Assembly (NCBI GenBank): GCA_964058845.1
Contig: CAXKVR010000587.1
Coordinates: forward strand, 1-17,679
Direction: 5' to 3'
DNA length: 17,679 nt
From: Carex sylvatica
Taxonomy: Eukaryota > Streptophyta > Magnoliopsida > Poales > Cyperaceae
Shown here: positions 8,963 through 17,679 of the stretch, piece after piece
How the letters are laid out: each line of letters begins with the position of its first letter
Numbering within the stretch: the stretch's first letter is position 1
Notes under the pieces: model-generated
Databases searched by the model: none
The model's input: the letters and a program-made list of their open reading frames with translations, nothing else
What the model was told of the DNA's origin: nothing
Position numbers and translations under genes: made by a program

Positions 8963-9340
8963 TATTTTCTTCAATTTTCATCTTTTCCTGTAAATTAAAG
9001 TCAAACAACTGCAGTACCTTGATTCTAGGTGTATTCTATTCACTTTATATTCAAAATATAGGATACTGGGTGTTATTTTATGATAAAATCTAGATCAAAT
9101 GTGTATATAATTTATGCTTATCAATAATCTATCTTTTTACTATTTAAATTTTAAAATAACCTAGATATCATGGTATAATTATCTTTTTTTTCTATTTTAA
9201 TTTATTGATATGGATCTAATAATTAATAGTTTAATATAAAACTTAGTACGTATATTACAAAAAAAGTCACGGTTAAAGCTCAGTTTGAGCCTTTATTTAA
9301 ATCACATATAAATTGAAAAGGGAAAAAAAAATCATATTGC

Positions 9341-9476
9341 ATAGTGCGCGCTATTTGCGCTATAGCGGACCGCTATTATCGCTATAGTGTCCTTAGCTAA
9401 AATAGCATGTTTGGATGCCATAGCTTAGCGTTTAGGGTCTAAAAACATTATAGCGCTGCTATAGTGCACTATTTAG
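9341..9476. repeat. CGCTATAGCG-rich palindromic block (right piece)
   Basis: Repeated GCGCTATTTGCGCTATAGCGG, CCGCTATTATCGCTATAG and TATAGCGCTGCTATAGTGC motifs can fold on themselves. Blocks of this type are common at the ends of a dispersed plant repeat. No gene is present. Confidence 0.5.
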
Positions 9477-9479
9477 AAC

Positions 9480-10248
9480 AATGGTTAATACTTAATAGTA
9501 CAGCTTGATTAGAGTAGCGGGTTGCATTCAATGGTTATCAGATTCAAATCGGTCCAATATCTACTCGGAATCGATGGATTTTTTTCATAATTCTTGTGTT
9601 CCGTTATAATATTTGTGCATGCCGTTTTAATATTCGTGTAGATCAAAACGCACAGATTAAGAAACGAATCAGACAGTTTTGAGCGAACATAAGTAATTCC
9701 GAAACTCTTTTAGTTTGTTTAGTCACTTATTAATTCTCTCAAATATTAATTCCGAAATCTTAATTTTTGTTTAAAAATTTGAGACACCTCTATTCATAAA
9801 TTAAATTAAGCCTCCTAATTAACCACTACCTACGAATTAAACCTCCTTAAGACAACCAAATATAATCTCCTTAACACGAATTTCCTACTACCCTTGCCTA
9901 TAGCCCCAAATAATTAATAATTCAAAGTTGCCACATGTCATTCCAGCACGCGGAAAATCTAACAATCTAAACCACACACACACACACACACAAAAGAGCA
10001 AATATTTATTTAATTATTTGGCAAGAAAAAGGAGGAAGGGAATTGGAAATAACCTACCCGAGAGAAGGCACCCCCAGCAAGCACACCTATCACCACAAAT
10101 GCTACTCTGCTTCCTAACTCCTTCCAAAGTTGTGATTAACAAAATCAACCTACTTGTTTGCAAAAAAAAATAAAAAAAACAAAATCAACCTACTAGATCA
10201 TGGCCACGTTTGTATCCACATAGGCCCATCTATGGCAATTATTAACCG
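9480..10248. other. 5' flank of the transporter gene; no gene seen
   Basis: AT-rich sequence without a supported ORF. It holds an (AC)n microsatellite at about 9972-9992, a single GAGAC core at 9781 (the core of sulfur-responsive elements, too short to be convincing alone), and a short direct repeat ACAAAATCAACCTACT near 10138 and 10179 separated by an A-rich stretch. The small ORF at 9928-10173 is low complexity and lacks any recognisable domain. Confidence 0.5.
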
Positions 10249-10257
10249 CCACGTGTC
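10249..10257 (+). promoter_or_regulatory. G-box / ABRE-like element upstream of the transporter
   Basis: CCACGTGTC contains the CACGTG G-box and the ACGTGTC form of the ABA-responsive element, about 50 bp before the TATA box. bZIP and bHLH factors bind such sites in plants. The position is good for function, but a single motif is weak evidence. Another ACGT core lies nearby at about 10206. Confidence 0.45.
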
Positions 10258-10298
10258 CGTCAAATTTCCTCTTGACCCCACCTTCCACTAATATCTCT

Positions 10299-10310
10299 CT
10301 ATATATATAC
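10299..10310 (+). promoter_or_regulatory. Candidate TATA box of the sulfate transporter gene
   Basis: A TATATATAC run sits about 50 bp before the ATG at 10353 and about 100 bp before the ATG at 10401. A start site about 30 bp downstream would leave a leader of only about 15-20 nt for the first ATG but 60-70 nt for the second. This favours 10401 as the initiator. No transcript data support it here. Confidence 0.6.
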
Positions 10311-10400
10311 ACGAGCTACGTGCTCAAGCTCCAAGTCTCAACTTACCAATTCATGCCTCAAAACACAACCAAACCTCCAACCATCACTTGTAGTGCCACA

Positions 10401-13400
10401 ATGGGAAATGCAGACCTAGCATTCACTGACATGGAGGGCCCACGGCGGGTACCTATACCTCCAGCTCGGCCATTCCTTGACACCTTCCAAGCAAACCTGA
10501 AAGAGACATTCTTTCCCGACGACCCATTTCGTCAGTTTAAGAACGAGAGAGGGCCGAGAAAGGTTCTATCCGCCTTCCAATATTTCTTGCCTGTATTAGA
10601 ATGGGCACCAAAATATACTTTCAACTTGTTCAAGTCTGACCTGATCGCGGGTATAACCATTGCTAGTTTGGCCATACCACAAGGCATTAGCTATGCTAAG
10701 CTTGCTAACTTGCCTCCTATTCTTGGCCTCTGTGAGTCTCTCTCTCTCTCTTCCTCTTTTTTGTGATACAGTCACAAACTATAGTATTCTTTCTTAAAAC
10801 ATGTTATGTATTTTACCTATGCTAGAAGATGGCGCTCTAATGTTCCTTCCATATACATGGTTTATGTAATGCGTACATACATAAAGCACCTTTTGTGTTG
10901 CATATATATTATATAGTCACACCTAGTTAATGTTCTCAAGTTATAGACAAAAACTTAGTTAAAATTTTATGTCTAAATATTTCTTTCAACATATATTGAT
11001 TAAATGTAGATTCGAGCTTTGTACCACCATTGGTGTACGCCATGATGGGCAGCTCAAAGGATCTTGCTGTTGGTACAGTGGCAGTGCCATCTCTTCTGAT
11101 TGCATCGATGCTAAGCAAAGAGGTGTCAGCCGCAGAGAATCCGGGCCTGTACCTAAAGATGGCATTCACTGCCACGTTTTTCGCCGGAGTTTTTGAGTCT
11201 GCTCTTGGATTATTGAGGTATGAACTTACATGTTCTTTGAATTTGATATTGGAAAAAATGGGAAAAAGGAATCAAAAGATTCATACAATTAGATGAGAGG
11301 TCTCCTTCTGATAATATATGTGTTGTCATATTTTTTCTGTTGCTTGGTCACATGCTGTTATCCAATAATTAACATGATAGCTAATAAGTTAGTCTTTCTC
11401 ATTTATTGGTAAATTGCAGCTTAAGCAAGACCTATTTTTATGTTTTCAAATTCCTCGCTGGTCAAAAATATAACATCATACATATTTTTCTAATTACAAG
11501 AAAAACAAAAGGTGAAAACATATCTTACACGCAACATATATACATATTTGTTTATGCCATCGGATTGGATGATTACTATAGCTAGCCTACATGCATACAT
11601 GTACAGGACTTAATAAGAACTGTTACTAATATAATTAATGAGTTGGATTAATTCGAATTTGGTGTAGGTTGGGGTTCATAGTAGATTTCTTATCACATGC
11701 AACAATAGTGGGGTTCATGGCAGGGGCAGCAACAGTTGTGTGCCTCCAGCAGCTGAAAGGGATGCTAGGTCTCCAACATTTCACCTCATCCACAGATCTT
11801 ATATCTGTCATGGAATCTATCTTCGCTCAAACCCATCAGGTACATGCACTAATTAATATAATAGCAAACCGGTACTTATGCGTAAAAAAATGATAAAACA
11901 AGGAAACAGTAAAAATATAAACTATATATAAGAAAGCATGAAGATATTATTACTTTTGTTCTTCTGCCTTCTATATATATGTTATTAATGGAACCTCGTA
12001 CGTACTATTGCTTACGTTGTTCTTCTGCCTTAATTCTAGTAAAATAACCATGGGAATCAAAATATTTTAACTGATGGTCACTCAAGCGGCATGACTATAT
12101 GCTTAATTAAAATTGGCACCAAGTTGCAACCTAATTTGTTGAAAACAGATCCACTACTGGTCAAATATATATATACTACGTCGATTGGTTAGGTCTATTA
12201 ATTACTGTAAGGAATGGAGAGAATGGCCGGGCATATATATCCTTTCCTAATTGAAGGCATATAATTAAGAGAGGGTTCAAATGCACCCAAATTTTTGTGC
12301 ACTCAAATGTACTATATCTTTCAAATTATTTTTCTCCGTTTTCAAAGTCCGAATAGTCAATCCGAACCGTTAGATGCGATCTATATATTAAGATGTGATT
12401 GGAGACCAAATTTTACATTTTTTAGAATTTTTTTACTGTTTTTTTAGATTTATTGAAAATCGCTGTTTTTAGCAAATCTGGACCATAAAAAAACAGCGAT
12501 TTTCAATAAATCTAAAAAAACAGTAAAAAAATTCTAAAAAATATAAAATTTGGTCTCCAATCACATCTTAATATATAGATCGCATCTAACGGTTCGGATT
12601 GACTATTCAGACTTTGAAAATGGAGATAAAAGATAGAGTACATTTGAGTGCACAAAAATTTAGGTGCATTTGAACCCTCCTCTATAATTAATTGGTAATA
12701 TATAAAGCGACTTGCAATAAATGAAAAAAATGTTTATAGGTCAAAATATCAAAGTATAAAAATTTGTGGGCCATCATCCCATCATGCCTAGGCTTTTTCT
12801 AGTTAACAATTATACTCTATTTAAGCTTTTTTTTATATTATTAATTATCTGTAATAAAAGAGAGTATTCTGTGGTTTATCACACAAGGAAATAAAATAAA
12901 AAATAAAATAAAAACAGATATGAATTTGTGGCTTGTTATTTATCGTTTGTAATTTTGTGTTAATGTGGCAGTGGCGGTGGGAAAGTGTGGTGCTTGGCTC
13001 TTGTTTCCTTTTCTTCCTCCTCCTAACACGCTACCTTGTAAGTTAATTGCTCCATCCTCTGCATTAATCATTTCATTATCTTTATTTAATACTTGCATAT
13101 AGTAATCTTATATTATACACCATTATTGTCTGATAAGACATCTCTACAAAAAACACTTTACACCAAACACAATATAATAAAATTTTAATTTTGACCATGC
13201 TATGATCATACATATTGCACTCTCAAATCTCAACTTGTTATTTAAAGAGAGCTACTAGAAAAAGTGCATCACTGTGATTGATAGTTATACTTTGAAAATA
13301 AGCGATTAGTACGAATAAAAAAATAAAGATGCCATACTGCATAACCAAATTATCTTTTTCAAAAAAAAAAAAGAGAAGATAAATTAAGTTGTGGTTTCCC

Positions 13401-16400
13401 CGGTTATAGCGTTACCGGTTACAGCGTTACTAGCACTAAGTTCTCTTACTATATATAAATATTAATCATACTTAATGCGCGCTTTATCTTTGGAAAAACT
13501 ACAGTTCGTAATTATTAAGAATATATAATGTGACAAAATATGTTATTGGATTACAAAATTTCGTCTATCTAGCTAAAGCGGTCACTTCACAATAATTAAA
13601 AAGCAAAACAGGAAAAAGAAAATGTATTGCTTAAAATGGTCCCACAAATAATTACCAAAACAGCATCAAAATTACTAATATTAACCAACTAATTTAATTA
13701 ATGTTTAATATATAAAGAGATTTTTTTTTGCCTTATTTATGGACGGGTCTAGAGTAATTTTGCCCCGCGTAACTATTGACCTGCCTTATTAGATATGTAT
13801 AAATAATATGATGCAGTATAACTAGGAGTCGGAGTAGGTCCGATGCCCGTTGGACCTACTTTGGTTCGATGGGTGTTGTGACCATCCAATTGCATCAAGA
13901 TTCGTGCACTCTGTATTAAAATCCGTGCACATTTTTATCAATTTTCATGCGCACAAATCTTAATTCTGATCATACGGTGATAGAGCCCATCGAACCTAAA
14001 AGTAAGTCCAATGGGCATCGGACCTACTCGTATCTCGTATAACTAAGGTTTTTCTCTTGATTTTACAAAACTGCGTCCGTGCGCAAAAAATAATAATAAA
14101 AAAAGGGATCCGTGCTAGAGAGGCTGATTGTTTAGCTATTGGCTAGTACAGCAAACACGGCCAACGCTAACAGTGACTAGTGAGAGACCAATGCCGTGCA
14201 ATAATTTTATATATAGTACCTTTTGGAGATACCACATTACGCAATCTTTGATTTGGTTCCCCAAAAAAAAGGTCCTAGTCTTACTAGTCACAACAAGACA
14301 CCGGCCTGTGACACTGTGTGTCCCAGTGAAACACAAATTCCAGCTCTGCTAGCTGTTTGGAACAAAGGGGATGTATTTTGCACAATATGTTCATAAGTTC
14401 ATTCAAATAGTAGCATGTTCATATCATAGCTTAAAGTTGATGCAACGGAGTCCAGCAAGTTATCCAAGGCAAAAGTTGATGCACTGAAGATATTTTTTAG
14501 GAATAACTACTTTGAAAAGGAATAATGATATAAGCTGCTAGTGACACCAGTTCAAAAATAGAATTTCATGTAATAAACATGTGGAAAATTAGACCAATGG
14601 ATGCTATACAAAACTTCATATACTATTGATTTTTTTTTTTAATAAAATATACCATAGAATTTTAAAGAGGCAATAATCCAATAATGGATACCTTTTCTTT
14701 TTTTTTTTTTGTCTTTTTGTTATACACTGAGTTTTTCTTTTCCTTCTTTAAAACAAAAATATATATAGGAAACATTGGTCAATAAATTTACTGGAAGTGT
14801 TGATTTGGTAGCAGGATAATTTTTTTTTTTTTTTTGAGAATAAGCCCTTAGGCAGGATAAAGATTTGTGAATTCCAACATATCAAGTTTGACTTGACAAG
14901 AATATCTTTTGATGTTGACGAAAGATGCACAGGACAAAAAACGACATCCCATAGACCAAATTACCAACAATTGGATTTTTTTTTCACCCTTTTGGCGAGT
15001 AATGCGGTGTTTTGGCTTTTGTGGACCTCCTTTATTGTGCCACTATTTTTTTTAACTGGTGCATGTGACAGAAAACAACACATATTTGGGTCAGCCAATA
15101 ATTGAAAAAGTTTAGCCCCACAATAATCGTATAGTCTTTTTGGATATCATCTACTTGTTTGGGTCCTTTTTGGAGAATCGTGCACACATATGAAATCATT
15201 ATCAGGTCCTTTTTAAAATTTCTTGCCTTTGATAAAAATAATTATATAACTAAAATCTATTGACAGGTTCGGAAATACGACAAATCTAAATTAGATATGT
15301 ATCATGTCCGTATTCAACATGCATCAAACTACACTACTACAGCACTTTAAAATAGATAATGGTTAAGAAATATTGCCGTGTCGGTATCTCATACATGCAC
15401 GTTGTGTAGTACATTCCATGTGCTACTTACTAAGTGCAATATTATGATGCCTAATCTTGGCTTTTAATGCACAAACTTACTAATCATGCATCCAAGTCAG
15501 AAATCACTAAAGTTAAAATAAATGGATATTATTGTTATAGTTATTATCATTATGATTATTCTTGTTGTTCTTGTAATTAAAGATGCTAATATAATTAACT
15601 ATTTTATTTTTTGTGAATCTCAGAGCAAAAGGAACCCCAAGTTTTTCTGGGTCTCAGCAGCTGCTCCATTGACATCTGTTGTCCTTGCTAGCATTCTTGT
15701 GTACCTCACACATGCTGAAAACCATGGTGTTCAAGTGGTATGATCTTCCATAATTTCAATTCATACACTTTTTTTTTTCTTTCTAATGAGACCAGGCAAA
15801 AATTGTTGGCACAAATTCATGGAATTATAAGTCAGCCTCTCAGCACATGCACAATTTAAACATTTTGGGCCTACAAACTTGATATGTATCTGTTCAAGCG
15901 GGTTGGTCTGGCCCACCAATTCATTAATAGAATATCTATGAACTTGACTTTAATATTTGGAGAAGCAAGTTAATTAAGCTCATAAATTCTCACTGATGCA
16001 ACTGCAGATTGGTTACCTGAAGAAGGGCATAAATCCGCCATCTGTAACAAGTCTTGATTTTTCGCCACCTTATATAATGGTATCACTGAAAGCCGGCATC
16101 ATAACTGGTGTCATTGCCCTTGCTGTAAGCCTTCCTCTTTTATTTTAGGACCTTAAAATATGCAAGTAATAATATTGTATTATGAGAAGGATATACATTA
16201 GAAAAAAAAAAAACGGATATTATCTGCATCACTGTCTCAAAAAATGAATGATGTACAGGAAGGAATTGCCGTAGGAAGGAGCTTTGCAATGTTTAAGAAC
16301 TACCACATTGATGGCAACAAAGAGATGATCGCATTTGGCATGATGAACATAGTCGGATCGCTGACTTCTTGCTACCTCACCACTGGTATGTCACACCATT

Positions 16401-17679
16401 TTCCTTTCTTTTTTACTTAAGCATTCTGTTTGGTTTATGTACACACACACATTTTTGTCTAGTGCCAAAAGGTACTTGTTCTATTTTTATTTTATTGTGT
16501 TTTTAGATAGATATGCAAATTGACGAAATCAAAAAAATTCTCTTCAATAGGGCCATTTTCGCGATCTGCTGTCAACTACAACGCAGGATGCAAGACAGCG
16601 ATGTCAAATGTAGTGATGGCAATCGCTGTCATGATCACACTGTTGTTTCTGACACCGTTGTTTCATTACACACCTCTTGTGGTTCTCTCTGCTATTATCA
16701 TGTCAGCCATGCTTGGTCTTATTGACTATGAGGCTGCCATCCATCTCTGGCATGTTGACAAGATCGACTTCTGTGTCTGCCTCGGTGCCTATCTTGGTGT
16801 TGTCTTTGGAAGTGTTGAGATTGGGTTGATTGTTGCGGTATGTACCCTCATCTTTTTTCTGAGAAAACTAATGTGAAATTATGTGGAATTCTCTCCATCT
16901 AATTTAAATCATTCATAATATAATATGGTTACATTAGATAGTGTACCAAAATATACATCTTACTATTACTTATTGAATTATGATTTCATAGCATTGTCCC
17001 TTCTCTAAAAATCGCTTATTCAACTTATCAAGGAAAATCACATTTTAAACAAATATAATATACTTTGAAATTTCTTTATTATGAACTGTGGTTAAAAGCT
17101 AAAGGGTAGACATACTAATTTGACAAAATATAATGACACTTTGCACAAAATATAATGCAGGTAGCAATATCTATTCTACGTTTGCTATTATTCGTAGCAC
17201 GGCCAAGAACCACCGTACTTGGAAACATACCAAACTCGATGATCTACAGAAGAGTAGATCAATACCCAATTGCACAGAGTATTCCTGGAATATTCATTCT
17301 CCATATCGATGCACCGATATACTTTGCAAACGCAAGTTACCTGCGTGAAAGGTAAATATAATAATCTATAATCAATATACTAAAAAAAGTAAAAATGCTT
17401 GATGTTAATTTAGATGTTAGTCGAATTATTATTCAATCTTTTTATTATTGGAATTTAGGATATCACGGTGGATTGATGATGAAGAAGAGGCGCTCAAAAC
17501 CAAAGGAAGAACAAGCCTCCAATATGTGATCCTAGACTTGGGTGGTAAGTCTCAACAAAATAGACTTGTAAATATTAATCTTATTTTTCCTATATCTTTC
17601 TTGTGTGTCTAATATGATTCAATTTCACAACTTGGTGCAGCTGTGGGGAGTATCGACACAAGCGGGATTAGCATGCTAG
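10401..17679 (+). CDS. SULTR3;1: Group 3 plant sulfate transporter (SULTR3;1-like), 3'-truncated by window edge
   Basis: A membrane anion transporter of the SLC26/SulP family; Arabidopsis group 3 members have been linked to chloroplast sulfate uptake. Exons read: 10401-10731, 11010-11217, 11668-11839, 12972-13037, 15624-15737, 16008-16124, 16259-16385, 16551-16837, 17161-17351, 17459-17544, 17641-17679 (open). All introns are GT-AG and the frame stays open for 579 codons. The N-terminal tail ([12 protein letters not shown]) is followed by the permease core (about residues 75-455; [67 protein letters not shown]). The STAS domain starts near residue 500 and ends in [10 protein letters not shown], with the conserved Thr at 573. 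Usual family length is about 650, so roughly 70-80 codons lie beyond the edge. The ATG at 10401 is chosen because MGNADLAF aligns with family N termini and its context (ACAATGG) is good; an in-frame ATG at 10353 would add 16 residues. Group 3 membership is firm; the ;1 versus ;2 assignment is not. Confidence 0.95.
12260..12268. repeat. Left 9-bp target-site duplication of the intron 3 element
   Basis: TATAATTAA, identical to 12683-12691 on the other side. Nine bases is the hallmark duplication length of Mutator-superfamily insertion. Confidence 0.8.
12269..12682. mobile_element. Mutator-like foldback MITE in intron 3 (414 bp)
   Basis: Two arms of about 195-200 bp (12269-12470 and 12487-12682) are inverted copies of each other, separated by about 16 bp. 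The termini read GAG(G)AGGGTTCAAATGCACC inward from both ends. A perfect 9-bp direct repeat, TATAATTAA, flanks it at 12260-12268 and 12683-12691. Long inverted arms, a 9-bp duplication and no coding capacity fit a non-autonomous Mutator-like element. Arms differ by a few substitutions and one ~8-bp indel, so the insertion looks fairly young. It lies wholly inside intron 3 and does not touch the splice sites. Confidence 0.85.
12683..12691. repeat. Right 9-bp target-site duplication of the intron 3 element
   Basis: TATAATTAA, the second copy of the duplication at 12260-12268; the base before each copy differs (a versus c), so nine is the exact length. Confidence 0.8.
13816..13824. repeat. Left 9-bp target-site duplication of the intron 4 element
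   Basis: GTATAACTA, matched exactly at 14037-14045. Confidence 0.8.
13825..14036. mobile_element. Mutator-like MITE in intron 4 (212 bp)
   Basis: Terminal inverted repeats of about 50 bp (13825-13873 and 13986-14036) share the core GAGTAGGTCCGATGCCC and end in GGTTCGATGGG. A perfect 9-bp direct repeat, GTATAACTA, flanks the element at 13816-13824 and 14037-14045. Each arm also contains its own small palindrome (GTAGGTCC...GGACCTAC). No ORF lies inside. The 9-bp duplication points to the Mutator superfamily; its terminal sequence is unrelated to the intron 3 element, so it is a separate family. Confidence 0.85.
14037..14045. repeat. Right 9-bp target-site duplication of the intron 4 element
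   Basis: GTATAACTA, second copy of 13816-13824. Confidence 0.8.

Larger units (their letters stand above)
7271..9124 (-). mobile_element. Non-coding 1.85-kb plant repeat, apparently minus-oriented
   Basis: In the minus sense the end carries TGTGGTTCGACACCC followed by GTGCGCTTGC (about 7362-7417), a pairing I recall from widespread non-coding plant repeats. A minus-strand TATATAAGG box near 8463-8472 precedes CT-rich leader-like sequence. Three to four copies of a GTGCG/CGCAC palindromic unit occupy about 8630-8960. The suggested ends are TTGATGAG and CTTATCAA (one mismatch) with TAA on both sides (7268-7270 and 9125-9127), reminiscent of the 3-bp duplication of PIF/Harbinger elements, but the terminal match is only 8 bp. 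No ORF. Borders and class are tentative. Confidence 0.4.
13038..15623 (+). other. Intron 4 of the transporter (2.6 kb)
   Basis: Donor GTAAGT after the exon ending TRYL, acceptor CAG before SKRNPKFFW. It is far larger than the other introns (96-1132 bp). Besides the Mutator-like MITE it contains a 15-bp tandem duplication (CCGGTTAYAGCGTTA, 13400-13429) and poly-T tracts near 14630, 14700 and 14820. I see no gene in 14046-15623: the small ORFs there are AT-rich chance frames. Confidence 0.85.

Noticed and set aside
9781..9786. GAGAC sulfur-responsive element core
   Set aside because: A five-base core is expected often by chance; no second copy or extended motif beside it.
9928..10173. 81-codon frame upstream of the transporter
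   Set aside because: It includes a His/Thr run from the (AC)n microsatellite and a Lys end from poly-A; looks like chance.
10936..11196. Alternative frames over exon 2 (minus and +1)
   Set aside because: Shadows of the transporter exon, whose own frame gives an uninterrupted, clearly homologous protein.
14128..14352. Overlapping frames on both strands in intron 4
   Set aside because: Inside a well-defined GT-AG intron, no domain, mutually overlapping.

Overview
This is nuclear DNA from a flowering plant. A gene with eleven visible exons, all bounded by GT-AG introns, lies in AT-rich, repeat-laden intergenic sequence typical of plants (foldback elements, a tRNA-derived SINE, Mutator-like gene fragments, plant-mobile-domain remnants). 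The protein reads closest to plant group 3 sulfate transporters. Several residues resemble monocot members as I remember them, so a non-grass monocot is possible, but the species cannot be fixed from the sequence.

Layout. 1-473: right-hand part of a foldback element followed by four degenerate ~30-bp repeats. 870-1080: homopolymer and pyrimidine-rich DNA with a small inverted repeat. 1257-2210: degenerate minisatellite with a higher-order period of about 175 bp. 2259-3400: two convergent transposon-derived gene fragments, a plant mobile domain piece on + and a Mutator-type N-terminal domain on -, the latter with a recognisable promoter and 5'UTR intron. 4164-4512: decayed 26-codon repeat into which a SINE with a perfect 15-bp target-site duplication has inserted. 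5264-5419: cluster of TGGGCY promoter motifs with no gene attached. 6319-6527: small foldback element. About 6980-9476: a CTATAGCG-rich element apparently interrupted by a 1.85-kb non-coding repeat. 9480-10350: 5' flank and promoter of the transporter gene. 10401-17679: the transporter gene, running off the right edge inside the STAS domain.

The transporter gene is the only convincing intact host gene. Ten introns are visible, from 96 bp to 2.6 kb. The two largest each carry a non-autonomous, Mutator-like foldback element bounded by a perfect 9-bp target-site duplication. Nothing here looks like a new biochemical system. The most interesting material is structural: a 414-bp near-perfect foldback inside intron 3 (about 195-bp arms), the second Mutator-type element in intron 4, the SINE, the minisatellite, and an unusual proline in the anion-binding region of the transporter.
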